Shown one piece after another: positions 11,181 to 40,182 of a stretch of DNA of 64,000 nucleotides; the first letter of the stretch is position 1, and every line of letters starts with the position of its first letter. The notes beneath the pieces were generated by a model that ran no database searches, had not been told where the DNA came from, and was given only the letters and a program-made list of their open reading frames with translations. The position numbers were made by a program, and so were the translations under genes. The DNA is taken from NCBI GenBank assembly GCA_022410635.1, contig JAJVDF010000218.1, positions 1,731,679 through 1,795,678 on the forward strand, given 5' to 3'. The stretch is from Tretioscincus oriximinensis. Its lineage: Eukaryota; Chordata; Lepidosauria; Squamata; Gymnophthalmidae.

Positions 11181-11778
11181 GTGTTTGGAATATTAAGTAG
11201 TTAGCTCATTTCATTAAGGGAGTCCTTAATATACTTCATGAAGAACCAGCCTGACATGGGCAAATGCCTCCTGTCTGTTCACTGGTGTGAACTATCATAT
11301 GTCCATCATCCCCTTAGTGCAGGCTAGACCAGTTTGGCTTAGCCCATGGTCTGGAATGACTTCTTGTCCAACTTTTCAAAGAGATCTACAAGTGAACTTC
11401 TTCTAGTAGAGTTCATGGTGACCGGTGAACACTCAAAGATTAAAATCAATGATAAAATCTCCATAGAAAACAATGGAGAACCATTGGCCAATCGTAAGCC
11501 TTCATAGAGGTGCTGCTAACAAATCAAAAAGCTCCAGGCAGCTTTTTATATTGACAAAAGGGGACGCTGTTCTCAGAACCAATGGAAGGGCTGCCTGGGA
11601 GGGGCTACAGTCTCTCTCTCAGTCTCCATTGAGGTGCCATTTTGTATTGGTATTCAACTTGCAGACTGAAAGAGAGACTGGTAGGTGCTTGAATGTGCCT
11701 CCCAGCCCCTTTCCTAACATTGCCGAGGCTAGAAGAAGGAAGTGTTCTCCAGCCTAGGCAATGTTAGGAAAGCACTGN
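11181..11778. other. Unassigned interval
   Basis: The frame at 11473-11757 shows no recognisable domain and is probably chance. No other structure noted. Confidence 0.4.
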
Positions 11779-12134
11779 TCTTGCACCCCCTCCAATCTCA
11801 AAGTGCATCAGCTGCCACTGCTAGTAGACCATACTGTGAGAACATGCTCAGGTAGAGGAAGCCCTTCTTGGTTGCAAAGTGTGGTAACCTGGGATAGGGC
11901 CTTCTCACTGGCAGCCCCTAGACTATGGAACAGTTTCCCCTTGGAGGGGCATCACTGTGTTCATTCAGAGAATCACTAAAAACACACTTCTTTAACTTGT
12001 CCTTTGGCTGAAAAAAAAGCTTTCTTCTCCCTACTTTCTAGCATGATCACTTTTAACAGGTTAATTTTGTTTTGTATTGTTAACTGCCCTGAGATCTTCA
12101 GATACCGGACGATATAAAAATGCAAATTAATGAA
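11779..12134 (+). mobile_element. L2-type LINE 3' end
   Basis: A partial ORF2 tail (WDRAFSLAAPRLWNSFPLE) is the conserved C-terminal block of L2/CR1-group ORF2. A 3' region with CTGAGATCTTCAGATACCGG and ATATAAAAATGCAAATTAAT follows, typical of L2 ends. Frames are broken. Confidence 0.75.
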
Positions 12135-12524
12135 TATCTTTCCATGGAATCTTTCCTACAGCTCCAGAAAGTACTGCAAAAAAGGATCTCCTAGATTGGC
12201 ACCAATCTAGTTGCTACAGAATGTGGAGACTGAAGAAAGCTTAAATTCTAAAAATGCTGTCATTGTTTTTAAGTAGGCCCATCAGTTGGATCTGCTTTGT
12301 AATACAAATGCTTTGTAGTGCATAAGATAGCCTAGTACATTTTGTTTATTCCAGTTGTGCTGAGCTAAGGCTATTTCCACACTTACCTGCACAATTCTGG
12401 AATAGGACAGACAGTCTTGTACAAGAATAAGCATTCCACCCCAAGCTGACCAGATGGCTCTTGGCCCAACAAGGCCTGTTCACACCAGATCCTGTGCAGC
12501 TCCAAAGCTAGCCTTCAGAGGTTC

Positions 12525-13096
12525 GTGGAGAAAAGGGAACACTTTGGCAATACGCACATAACACTCAGCTCTATCTCTCTGTTCTATCTGATTCAGGAGA
12601 GGTGGTTGAAGTGCTTGATAAGTGCATTAATAGGCTGGTTGGAGCCCAATAAATTGAAGCTGAATCTAGACGATGGAGGTTCTGTGTGTCACAGCATCCT
12701 TAGTTCTTGAAATGGAGAGGCATCCTGTCCTTGATGGAATTGCATTTCTCTATAAGGGGTTCTCCCATATCAACCTGCCAATGCTTTAAGATCTTCAGAG
12801 GAGGTCCTCCTGACTGTACCATCTCCCTCAGTGGCAAAGAGGGTGGGAACTCAGAATAAGGCGTTCTCTGTGGCATCCCCCAGACTATGGAATAGCCTCC
12901 CCTTGAGGTGCATTTATCATCATCTCTGTGCGTCTTCAAGCACAGAAATCGCTTGAAGACGCACCTCTCTCTTCCCTACTCTCTCTTCCCTACTTTTAGA
13001 TGCGGCTGTTTTAATATGTTTATTTGGGATTTTATTGTTAACTTCTCTGACACCTTCGGATACAGGTCGGTATAGAAATATAAATAACTAAATGTT
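12525..13096 (+). mobile_element. L2-type LINE, RT tail to 3' end
   Basis: Broken frames carry LISALIGWLEPNKLKLNLDD, equivalent to the LINE RT block near MRANKLKLNPDKTE. Later the AFSVAAP-equivalent region (GGCATCCCCCAGACTATGG) and the 3' end GGTATAGAAATATAAATAAC follow. Part of ORF2 between these blocks is deleted. Confidence 0.7.
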
Positions 13097-13671
13097 ATCT
13101 TGTTGCATCATCAGAAAGGTTCCCCTCTGGTACACTGGACCACAATGCCTGCAAAAAGTCTAGTCTGACATTGATAGAGAGGTAACTGGAGAGAACAACC
13201 CACCAATCTCTAATGTTGAAGATACAGAGGTCTTCCTTCCTCAGATTTCACCCTTACTTGTAATGTGACCTTACTTACCTTGGCCGTGTTATTGAGTTGC
13301 TTGTAACTCTCAGAACTGATGGTTTGTGGCTGTAGCAGCAGAATAATGGTGGACTTCCCTTCTTTCAATGGCAGTTGTAACTAATACGAAAAATGCTATA
13401 TATTGAGTCTGAATTTTTCCCTTTATTGAAGTTTAAAAGACAACAAGTTAATAACAGGAAGCTAAATTACTGCAGTAGTATTTTTCCTAGAGCAAGCATG
13501 CCTCAGTCAGAGAGGAAACAAACCATCTGTTTCTAAATAACTTGATGTATTGATTTCACAGTTATTAACTCTGCTCCCCCCCTTCAAATTCATATTGTTA
13601 AGCTTGCTTGGAACGTGACATTATATAGGTTTTCTTTTAGTCAGGAAGAAAAATGATTGTTAGAGTTTTTA
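13097..13671. other. Unassigned interval
   Basis: No gene or clear repeat recognised. Confidence 0.4.
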
Positions 13672-13836
13672 GCCCTTTTTGCGCTGAGTCCTATCTTGGA
13701 ATAAGGCTTGTCATTCACCTGCCAGTTGTAGACTATGGCAGGTTTCATTTGGGGTTTGCCATAGTCTGCATTGGTTGTGGATGGCAGACTCCTTTCCCGA
13801 GATAGATCCTGGAATAAGGCTCAGTATAGAAAGAGT
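13672..13836. mobile_element. Fold-back MITE-like element
   Basis: Left arm GCCCTTTTTGCGCTGAGTCC then TTGGAATAAGG; the right arm reversed reads ACTCTTTCTATACTGAGCC then TTATTCCAGGATC. The interior TGCCATAGTCTGCATTGG is shared with the element at 1074-1195. Confidence 0.55.
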
Positions 13837-14665
13837 CATGTTTCCATCGTACATTAGAAGTTATCCTTTCTCCCTACCTTCTAAATGGGCTGCTGTTATT
13901 CTAATGGAGGGATTGCAAATGTAGCTCTTTGTAGTCTTTGGAAGCCTTTTTAATGCCAAGTAAATGTTTTACTCTTTGATGTTTTTTGTAACTTCTGATC
14001 TTGTGCTGTGGATTTCTAGATGTTTGTGGATGAGCTGAATTTGGTGTATTTGCATTTTTGTGCTTTGGGTGTACATATATGGGATGTATATCTTCTTCCC
14101 CAAAAACTCCTTTTTTTGGAAGAAGAGAGGCCTTTGTTTTTCAGATAACTTATCAGCACCTAAACAAAGTTCAGGATCCTTACCCAGCTCATGGATTTAG
14201 TAGCCAAAGCTACCTAGGAAATCTTCAGATGAGAAGAGTTAGCGTATTTTCTACATCACAAAGGTCTACTCACTCCTATTTGCACAAGCTAGTAATCTGT
14301 TTTAGGGAACTCACTATTCCCTTTTGTCTGTCTGGAAAAAGTGCTGATCTTCATAAAATGCATAGTAATAACTCCCTAAAATGGACTACTGGTGGAACAT
14401 GTTAATCTGCCCTGTATGTGACACATTTAGAGTAGTCAGTGCTGAATGTCCAAGCTGCTCCAGAGGCACCTTTGGACTCTCTTTAGAGACAGCACTGAAG
14501 TGAACTGGATGCAGAACGTAGCTGATCATGGTGTCATACATAATAACTGTTTGATGTTTCCATACTAGCAGACATTGCTCCATTTCTAATGAGGAACAAG
14601 CTGCTGGGGGCAAATTCATGTGGCTGTAGATAATCCTCATCAAGGTAATCCACAAAAACTAAAGC
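13837..14665. other. Unassigned interval
   Basis: Frames at 14058-14405 and on the minus strand at 14386-14655 show no recognisable protein. No repeat assigned. Confidence 0.4.
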
Positions 14666-14904
14666 CAGTTTNGTGTAGTGGTTAGAGTGTGGGACTCTTA
14701 TCTGGTAGTCTCCCGGTTCAATTCCCCACTCCTCCACGAAAGCCAGCTGGGTGACCTTGGGCCAGTCACAGTTCTTTAGAACTCTCTCAGCCCCACCTAT
14801 TCTACAGGGTGTCTGTTGTGGAGAAAGCAACAACAAGCTAAGTGTGCCATCCCATGGTTGGCCACCCTGAGACCTTTGGGTATAGGGTGGGATACAAGTA
14901 CAAA

Positions 14905-14943
<39 letters not shown>

Positions 14944-14944
14944 A
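14666..14944 (+). mobile_element. tRNA-derived SINE (squamate ACA-like) with AAAT tail
   Basis: The tRNA-like head GTGTAGTGGTTAGAGTGTGG (box A region) and GGTTCAATTCC (box B) are followed by GCCAGCTGGGTGACCTTGGG, CTCTCAGCCCCACCTATTC and a GGGTGTCTGTTGTGG body. It ends in an uninterrupted (AAAT)n run (about 14902-14944). Other copies lie at 31834, 28390, 46681 and 56995. Confidence 0.88.
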
Positions 14945-17900
14945 GTGCTTTAAGGTCTGTATGCCGAGAAAGGGCCTTTAAGATCTGGTTCAAACAAGTA
15001 CTTGGCCATTTGACAAGAAAAAACAAAGAATCAGACCCTTCAACACTTCTGACCAGCATTCAAAGCCTTCCTGTAAAAAGAAGTGGAAACTTCTGGAAGG
15101 CATGGATTCAGTAGTAAAGCTTCAGAACAATATGGCACCAGACGAGGGTCAGCAGGTAGATGCTGGTTGAAACAGGTAGGTGGTGATATGTGGGCCCTGA
15201 AGGCAGAAATTGAGGAAAGTGTAGCAAACAGCAGTTGGCTAAAAAAAGAGGTGTTTTTTTTAAAGGTTTCAGCTTACTAATAAGTCATTGCAACACCTGA
15301 GCNCTGGGAAAAGGCAATCCTGCAATGGAGCCCTTCAGGGTTGTATGAGACCAGGCACCCAGTCACCAATCAGAGAGCTGTGCGTGGTGGCTGTTGGGAC
15401 CCATGTGAGCACATCCTGGCTGTTGCCATGGCAGCACTGTGCTCCTTACAAGGAGGTTTCCAGCAGTGCTATATAACAATAAGGTGAGTGCGAGGGGATG
15501 GGCGACTGTAGCACAGTATAGCCTTAAAACACACTGCATAGTAGCACATATGGAGGGGGTTCTAATAGAGTCTTTCCAAAATACAGCAGAATATGAGGCA
15601 GCTTGAATGATCCTGACACACGTTTATAACTTATGCTCCCCCCACGCCCATGGAGCTATGTACTAATAACATTTTGCCCAATCATTTGAAATGGAACAAT
15701 TTAAAAGGATGACACAGGAGGGATCTTGCTGGGTCCTACCACACCCAACATCCAGTCTCACACACTATCCCAACAATTGATTCTGGACATTGGCAAGCAG
15801 GAGGAGAAGGCAAAACCTTTTTTGCTCTTGACTCCTTGCAAATTGCATTTCTCTGTTTATCTCTCCACCAGTGTTCTGGGTGTTGATGCTGAGCCTGATA
15901 CCACATGTCGAAACGAAAGCAGGCCATTGGGTGTTTGCTTAAATCCATCTCACTCCGTATCTGCCACCCATCTTCCATTTTGTTCTGCAGTAATTCTTCT
16001 GTCAGAACTTTGTCTCAATCCACTGACTAGGCTTGAAGATGCAAGCCTAGGAAATAATAAAAGGCTTTCCAACAAAGGGGATTTTAAGCTTACCTATATC
16101 AATCCTGAACAGAAATGGGCTTATGTCGTTGAGCCTTCCTCTCTTCACAACTGGGTTACAGGCTCGTCTTGACTTTACGAAAAAGTCTTGCAAGTCAGTA
16201 CTTACCTCACCGTGGACGTTAAGATCTGATTCGAACTGGAAAAAAAACTCTCATCTTTAGGTTTTAAAGATACCCATTGTGCCAAGGATTGTGATGTTTG
16301 GTTTTTTTAAAAAAATAATACAATTGTGAACATTTTATAATTTTAATCAGATCTACACAATTGAAGAGAGACAGCAGCCCATGGCTTGCATGGTTGATGA
16401 CTGTTAACACCATTACATTGTTTCATGGAAGGCTTACACAATCAAGTCTACCTAATCGTTTTTTAGAGCAGAAGAATGGCATTACCATGGTAACCACTAA
16501 CTGGCAATTGTGTCAGCCTAGGGAAGAGAATACATTGCTGGAGAATCAATTTATTTCTGCTGCTGAGGAGGAATACTCTCCCTTCTGTGTTTGCAACACC
16601 TAAAAAGAGATTGCATCAGAGTTAAACGGGTTGCATATGTGAAATGATCGTTTCTACTTTAATAATGGAAGATTTTGTCTTGCTAACGGCTTATGAGATT
16701 TTCGTTCCTCTGCCTTTTCCCTGAGAATAATTGTAATTATGGTGAGAAACACATGACTACTTGCGTTGCATGGCAAGTATGCAGCGTTACGTTTCTGTTT
16801 AATTGTTAATAAATCAGCAACAACTTATCTAAGTTATTAAGCCTACTGAAATCAGTGTTTTTAATGGTCAGCTGTAGTTTCTGGGACATAAGTCAAAATG
16901 GATAATCTTCTGCCAGGATGTGCAAAAAGGTAAGATCCAGGATGTTCAGAAAACAGATGAAGTATCCAGGGTTTGATACCTGGCTGTTTCTTGGAGGTCC
17001 TACAAGAGGTTGTGAAGATGTCAAGCTCTTAGGGTGCATCCACACAGCAGGTTTTCACCTCTATTGTAGTGGCATCCAGGCAACTCTGACTCTACTGCAC
17101 ACCATCAAGGGTTCTTCAGCAATCCATTTGCTAAAAAGCTCCATTGGTGCATGATTGTTGAGTGTGGAGAAAGTCCGTACAGTGGAAGAACTCTCCAGGG
17201 TACCACTCCTAGGTCTTCCCCGTTGTTGGAGCAAGTTCTCGGCATGAAATCACNCGAGACCACGCTCCAGCATCCAATCAGTGAGCACGCACATGTGCAC
17301 ATCATTGCGATGGCAGTTGCCATGATGCTCCAAATGAGGGGGTCCCCAGTAATAGTGCACAAGCAAGCAGGTAAGTACAGGCAGANGCGCAATGTCCTGT
17401 AACCTGGAATATCTTGATATTCCANGCNATAAGCTTGTGTGTGGAAACGCTTTAGATGGTAATGGNGGCTTTATTTAAGAGTTCAAGATAAATTGTTTAC
17501 CAGTCGGCAGGTTGAATTGCTGAAGTGAGCCTTGGCTCTGTCTACATTGACCTGGAACAGGGACCTGCCATTTGCATGACTGTGCGTGACTGGCAGACCC
17601 CTCCCAAGCCCTGTACTGTAATCTGAATGGTAGGTCCCTTTTCTGAAATATAATCTGGAATAAGATCTAAAAGCCCCCAGGTGACTAATTCTTTCTTCAT
17701 ATATTTATTCTTGTAGACAGAATGCCAGACGTAAACAATAATGAACTGCCAGCTTACTTGACAGAATTTTTGTTTTGTGCTTTATGGTGTTGTTGCATTT
17801 CTGCATGTATTTCTATGCTGTTTTTCTACAACGACAAGTGCTTATTGTAAAAGCTTGAATGGCCAGCAGCTTCACAAAACTGTCAGTAGCAGCAACCCAA

Positions 17901-17953
17901 ATTTGAAAAAAGTGAAGCAGCTGTTGTTGTGCTGCTAGGAAGTATAGACTGAG
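14945..17953. other. Interval with one possible MITE, no genes
   Basis: The open frame at 15726-16172 (148 residues) has no recognisable domain. About 17034-17455 starts GGGTGCATCCACACAGCAGG and ends with an inverted relative, TTGTGTGTGGAAACGCTTTA, so it may be a DNA transposon; ends are imperfect. About 17540-17670 resembles the 13672 fold-back family. The rest is unassigned. Confidence 0.4.
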
Positions 17954-18019
17954 CAGAGGTAGCCTCTTGTGCCCAGCCTGTGTGGGGCCACACAGGCTGG
18001 GCAGGAGAGGCTGCCTCTG
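17954..18019. repeat. 66-bp palindrome (32-bp arms, 2-bp spacer)
   Basis: The left arm contains GCCCAGCCTGTGTGG (17971-17985) and the right arm CCACACAGGCTGGGC (17988-18002), a perfect 15-bp inverted match around GG. With outer parts CAGAGGTAGCCTCT and AGAGGCTGCCTCTG, the arms reach 32 bp with 3 mismatches. Confidence 0.85.
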
Positions 18020-20773
18020 CCTGTGGACAACAGCTCCCATCTTGCACCGAAGCTAGCCTTGGAGGGGAAGAAGCCTCTTTACCCAATCTGCACTCAGTCC
18101 CACCCACAGGAAATGTTTTTCGTGCTTACAGGAAGTTGGCTGGGGGACCATATATAAGGAAATGTTGCATGTTATGGAACACCAGAGTGCCAACCACATG
18201 TGAAGAAAAAGAGATGGGCTAATAAAATGTAACAGTCAAAAGATAGTGGCTGAGCCTCCCCACACTATGTTTGCCTTTCAGGATAATGTGCCTTGAATGT
18301 AATCAGCCATTTTCATCCGTACGCCCACATGCTCGGCCTTCTGAGAGGATCCATGGTTCTTAGTTCCAGAAAAATCTGCTGAGAAAATTGTTTGCCCAGC
18401 ATCATATTCCAGAAGATACCTACAAGAGGTAACGAGGGGAAGTGAACGCATCTGTTTAATCAAGATTCCCAATCCACAATTTGAACATTTTTTTCATCGG
18501 AACATATAAAACTTCCACACTAATTTCAATACATACCAGCTATATATGGTTAAATTGCCACAATGATGGGAACTACTAGTGTTGCATCCACAATAATCAG
18601 TTGATGGGATATTCAATAACATTCTAAGCAACGTACTTGACGTTCTAGTNTTAGCGGAGCATACATATCGATGGCACACCATCTTGTTCCAGGTATTACA
18701 GGCCATATGTGTGTGCACCAAACACCAGGAACTTCAATATGTTTGAAGTACATATTCATCATCACTAATATCTGGAATAAGTTGGTATGCCATTGATATG
18801 AAAGTTCTGGTATGGGTAAGCATAATGTTTGATAAAAAATAAGACTTCNAAAACTTCCCTTATAGCCACATGTGGGTAGTTCCATCTTAATTTATATACA
18901 CCACCGGCTTACTTTCTTAATGCCACGATTCAGGATTTATGTAACAAAATCCTGCTACAGAATTTTGGAGATCACACATGATGAATATATAAAAATTTCT
19001 TCTGATTCCAGTGGACACTGGAGGATTTTATTGTTATATGTATGTAGGTGTAGTCTTTCCCTGTATGACCAATTCTTAGGCTTATTGTTATTCTACTGTT
19101 TTTATGTCTCTTACATGAGAATTTTGTGCAGTCACTTTTGATAACATATGTGTTTATATCGTATTTGATTCTTAAGCTTGGGGAGGCATAGATTGTGGAC
19201 GGATTGCTTTCATGTTTCCAGCCAGGCCCTTCCCATAGCATGCCAACTTCCCACCAATGTCATTCCTACCAATGTGTCCTTGTGCATTGACTTTCCTTCT
19301 GGTTGTGTACTAGACTATGGGTCATGCTTTCTACAAGCCTTTTGCAGACTGGGAGAGTCAAAGTAGTCTGCTTGTGGGATAGCCAAATCAATTCTATGGC
19401 CAAATCTGGTACAAACAAATCATGAGCCTGTATTGGCCTGTATTACTGTNCAGAAGAAAGACCCCTGGGTTCCTCCATGGCCAAGACAAGGCACTATGAG
19501 GAAAGGCCTTAGTTTAATATTCGTGAAAGGGTAATTTGCTTCACCTTCTTTGTGTATGACATCCAGAAGAGCTTCATATAGAATGCTATTGTGTCTTCTC
19601 CTTGAAACAAATCATAAGTAAACCAGAGCAAATTGGAAAACTAGGAAGTGTGTCATAGAGGAAGGGAGGCCATGTTAGCAACGTTAAATATTGTTGAACA
19701 GTTACTGTAATCAATGGGCAGGAGTCATATACTGAATAAGTAAGTAGAAATTTTCTGCTGTTAAAATGTTCTTTAAAAATTGTTTTGTGAAGAGTTCACA
19801 ATTTCAAGCTTTGTGACCAACACAAATATAATCTCAATATAAACCAGGAAGCAAGCTTTGCTTTAAATCATCTGTATTTATTTTCACAAAAAGGAAATCA
19901 AAATAATAATTTCATGCACAACGCTTAGCTCATAAAGATAATTCCCATTCAAAAGCACCTCCAATTTTAACATACGTCTGGCAAATAAAGATAGAGTTAA
20001 GAATAAATCTGATGATGGTAGCAACAACAACAACAATATCATTTCTTGATCTTGTCAAATCAAATGCCTTTTTAACCTTCATTAACAGAGGTGGAAAGTC
20101 ATGATTATACACTGATGGCATAGATTTCCATTCCAAAGATACAGACACTGAAAAAATTAAGAGATCAGCCTTGGCAGATACGGTAGGTGTGTACTTTTNC
20201 CCCGTCGTTGATTCTTAAAGTTCAACAGATCAAGCAAATTAACAGCAACTAGCCTGGGCAAAAATTAACTCCAAATATGCAACTTAAGTGATATATACAT
20301 TTAATTCTGTGGAAAAACCCTTAAAAGTTGATTTGCTAAGGAATTAATTGCCCTGTGGAGCCAGCAAGCTTTAAAAGAAATTGGCACCCTCTCAAAATTA
20401 GTTTTTAAAGCTAAAAATTAAACTGATAAGGTTCTCGAACCCTGGTTTGCACAGAATTGCTAAATTAAGAATAGGTAGATATCTTGCAAGAAGAGTCTCA
20501 AATAAGCATTTAAACACATTAAAATATTTGTACTGCCCAAAAGTTTCTTTAATTTACAGTGTATTATAGGGTAAATTTCCATCTAAGCTTTCATTCCTCT
20601 ACTTTTGGAGGCCAAACACATTATTCCAACAAATTGGTTTTTACAGGATTTGCTTCCAAGGGATGGAGAGTCTGACAATGTTCTAAATTTACAAGTAGGA
20701 TTAAGAACTACAGAATAATCAACTTTCCAGAAGGCTTAGGTTGGGAATATACTCCAAAATGTATACTGGGAAG
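18020..20773. other. Interval without recognised genes
   Basis: Several 60-90 residue frames on both strands have no recognisable homology. AATAAA-like hexamers on the minus strand near 19880 could serve as a distal SNTA1 polyadenylation site. No repeat boundaries could be defined. Confidence 0.4.
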
Positions 20774-21031
20774 TACATAAGAACATAAGAGGAGCTCTGC
20801 TGAATTGGGCCATACCCCATCTAGTCCAGCCTTCTGTCTCACTCAGTGGCCCACAAATTTCACCTAGGCAGTCCGGAACAGAAGGCAATTTTTTTGCCTA
20901 TTCTTGATGTCCTGCAAAAGGCATTTCAGAAATACAGCCTGTTGCTCCATCTCGGAATCAGTATCAAGACATCCATCCTAATAGCTGTTTATATCCTTGG
21001 CTTCTATGAACTCGTCTAATCCTGTCTTAGA
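20774..21031 (-). mobile_element. CR1 LINE 3' end
   Basis: Starts ACATAAGAACATAAGAGGAG, then CCATCTAGTCCAGCCTTCTG, and continues to the TATATCCTTGG and TCGTCTAATCCTGTC segments, the reverse of the 4160-5030 CR1 end. Confidence 0.88.
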
Positions 21032-21714
21032 GGTACACAGGGATATCCTGAAATAAAAAGCTCCCAGAATTCCATTGTAGTGGAATATATAAGTGGCTTC
21101 TGGATACAGCTTAAGTCTGTGGAAACTCACGTTACCNACTTTTCATGTTATTATTCTCTAAAATGTTATTGAACCCCTTGCTAGAAAGTCCCATCCAGAG
21201 GAACATATCTACTTCTCATAAGTGAGGTTTAAAATTATGGCTGCTGTTGCTGTCTTCATCATCAAATCATGGAGGAGAAACCATCAAACCTGGGTAGTCC
21301 CCTTTCAGCTTTCGTATAAAATAATTTATGTATCTGTATACTTGTATTCTGTTTCTTTCATAATGATTTGAGGTTGCCGACAAAGATACATTATCTTCTA
21401 CATGGCAGATAATGGCAAGGTCTACTTAATCTACAGATTTCCAACTCAATGTGCTGCCTGTTTACTCAGAAACAACTCCCACATTATTATTTCCAGGTAC
21501 TGTAGCTTGCATCTACAAAAATCTTAAGACAAAGCAAAGTGGGAAAANGTGTCATAAACGAAGCTATATTAATATAAAACCTTGATAGAAACGGATTGTT
21601 TATATATATATATAAAATAGCATCTTCAAGGCACTAATGGGACAACATAACTGGGTTGATATGTCATCTCCAGAATTCTTTTTCCCGAGCTTGTCACGCA
21701 TGTGGGGACAACAC
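21032..21714. other. Interval downstream of SNTA1 cleavage site
   Basis: AT-rich; includes a short TA run (21601-21614). No gene or repeat recognised. Confidence 0.45.
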
Positions 21715-37843
<16,129 letters not shown>

Positions 37844-38674
37844 CTAGGAGCAGAAGCAAGAAAGAAATGGACCATTAAAAAATATCACAGATCATTTTCA
37901 GTTGTCTTTGAGGACCGCCTTCTCCATAGCTCCATGATGCAGGTATAAATTAAAGCAACCTGACAGTTGTACTTAAAAACATTCTGTGTGACCTATTGAA
38001 ATAAACTGGGACTTCATTTATGTGGGACAAAATGGCTGACCTATGACTGGCCAATTGATAGGGTATCCACAAGTCCAGATACAATCACCTCCCAACCCTT
38101 CCCCTGAAAGGGGCATTTCCTCCCTTAAGCTAAAAAATGTTTGTGAACTTAAAGTGGCTCTTCATTAAACATTTTTTTCACACAATCTAGAAAGCATGAA
38201 GGGCCAAGGTGTCAGATAGTTTCCTCCCATTCCTCACTAGCTCATAGTCAAACTGGTTCAATCCAATCCTTCAAGAAGCTTCCTTAGATGGAGTCAAATG
38301 TTATATCCAGATATCAAAAGGAAAATATGGGATTTACTTAAATCCTACAATTGCCTCTTGCTATTCTACCAAATAATAAGGCAACATTTCAGGGGAAACC
38401 TCAGCTCTTTTACTTTGTCTGGTGCTTTGTTGAAATTCCAAAAATACATTCCAAAAATACATTCCAACCCTGCATTTGTGAGTATTTTCCAACCAGTTGT
38501 TGCCTCATTGTTTCCATGCTAGGCATTTTCTTGCAGAAAAAAATAACAGAAACAAATGCCAGACAAAGTAAACACCATCTCTATACCTGGAAAACCCAGG
38601 TTCAGAATTCATTTTCCCAGAATACTGTGGGATTTCACCTCTGCATCTCAGGACTATTTTGGAACTGCCTAGGA

Positions 38675-38873
38675 TAAGAACATAAGAAGATCCATACTGG
38701 ATCAGGCCGCAGCCCACCTAGTCCAGCATTCTGTGTCACTCAGAGGCCCATCAGATGCACCTGGGCAGTCCGAACAGAGGAAAGCAAAACATGCACCTAT
38801 TCATGACTCCCTGCAAATGGTATTTCAGGAGTCCTGCCTGTTGCTCCATCCCGGAGGCAACATCCAGACATAC
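38675..38873 (-). mobile_element. CR1 LINE 3' end
   Basis: ATAAGAACATAAGAAGATCC, GCCCACCTAGTCCAGCATTC, GGGCAGTCCGAACAGAGG, and CCGGAGGCAACATCCAGACA. The GCCGCAGCCCACC variant is shared with the copy at 30311. Confidence 0.9.
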
Positions 38874-39570
38874 AATTGTGAGAACCCTAATGTTGCCCAG
38901 GGATAATTACATAGAGATACAGCCAAAATCTCTTAAATCAATATGAAAGATACTTTTGTGACGATTTCTGCTTTTCCTAATTGGAAACCAAGATCCTTCA
39001 AACCACTACATAAGGACAGAAGTACATTACCTGTTTACAGCACTGTCCGTATTTTGAAAAGCTGCTACAAAACAAGAAGGAGGAAGCACAATCCTCACCA
39101 CTGCTATGAGCATATCTGACAATAATGCTTGAGTACATGTGAGAAAATACTGTATCTTACCCAACTTTCTATCTTAAAAGCCTGCAGGCAATTTACAGAA
39201 TTACCAAACGGCTTGGGGACAAAAAACTAAAATAGGTTAAAGTACAAATTCTAACAACGCAGAAGAAATTTAAAAGAGGAATTTTTTTTTACCAAATTCA
39301 TTCAAATTGTGACCCTAAGAATTAAAAAATATATAAACTACACATGCAATTAGTTAAGGCAAGACTCATTTTTAGCTTCTAATGAGAACAGTATAAATTT
39401 AATATGTATTTATCGAGTACTTTGAATTATTCCTGAAGATAAACCAAGAGTCAGGGCTCAACTCAAATCAAGAAGAGGCAGGTTTTATTGGCTTCAGAGT
39501 TATACCCACCTTCTAACATATCAATATTAGAGATACGAAGGAATTATTAAGTGACTAAAGAAAGAACAGA
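38874..39570. other. Unassigned interval
   Basis: AT-rich. No gene or repeat recognised. Confidence 0.45.
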
Positions 39571-39661
39571 TTTCAAAGAATTAGCTGTGTTAGTCTTTGT
39601 TCAGAAAGCCCAGCAAGAGGGGCTTGTAGCACTTTGGAGAAACACATAGGGAAGGTAGATG
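39571..39661 (-). repeat. Interspersed repeat R1, first half, split by hAT element
   Basis: Reverse of R1: ATTAGCTGTGTTAGTC, AGAAAGCCCAGCAAGAGGG, GCTTGTAGCACTTTGGAGA, then GGTAGATG. The continuation (GGTAGATGGCATGAGATTTC) is found at 40183-40222, beyond the transposon. Confidence 0.75.
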
Positions 39662-40182
39662 TAGGGTTGCCATACGTCCCGATAAACCGGGACAATCCCG
39701 GTTTTGGGGACTAAAATATAGTCCTCTCCGGGTTTTAAGGCAAAATCCCAGCTTTTTACATTCCCCGATGCTGCGTCAGGGAATGTAAAAAGGCGGGATT
39801 TTAAAGGAAAAGCAGCCGTCAGGGCTGACGGCTGCAGCGCGCGCAACGCTTTCCAGGGTCCTGGGAGGACCCTCGGAGCGCACCGTAGCTGCTCCTTGGC
39901 TGGAGGCGGGGTTTCGTCCTGCTCTCGCCGCCAACTCACCTCTAGCAGAGGAGAAACGCCTGGGTTTGTGACAGNNGGGCAGCTCTGTTCTCCTCTCACA
40001 AACCCAAGCGTTTTTGCTCCGCTGCTGCGAGCGAGTTGGCGGAGAGAGCAGGGCGAAACCCCACCACCAGCAAAGGAGCAGGTGCGCGCGCGCACACACA
40101 CACACACACGAACGCTTGTAGTGAGACAGGCACGCACCCCACCGCCGTCCCGGTTTTGAGTTGCCAGAATATGGCAACCCTA
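39662..40182. mobile_element. Non-autonomous hAT-like transposon, 521 bp, perfect target duplication
   Basis: Perfect 13-bp inverted ends TAGGGTTGCCATA / TATGGCAACCCTA, flanked by a perfect 8-bp duplication GGTAGATG (39654-39661 and 40183-40190). The interior is CpG-rich and folds back: GCGGGGTTTCGTCCTGCTCT with GCCGCCAACTC (about 39907-39935) faces GAGTTGGCGG and AGAGCAGGGCGAAACCCC (about 40031-40061). A (CA)n run sits near 40092-40108. There is no transposase. It splits a pre-existing R1 repeat. Confidence 0.9.

Noticed and set aside
15726..16172. 148-residue plus-strand frame
   Set aside because: No recognised domain, no start context or splice-site support; overlapped by a frame on the other strand.
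18613..18885. Minus-strand frame with runs of apparently protein-like sequence
   Set aside because: Interrupted by stops on continuation and no family recognised; could be a decayed mobile element, but evidence is insufficient.
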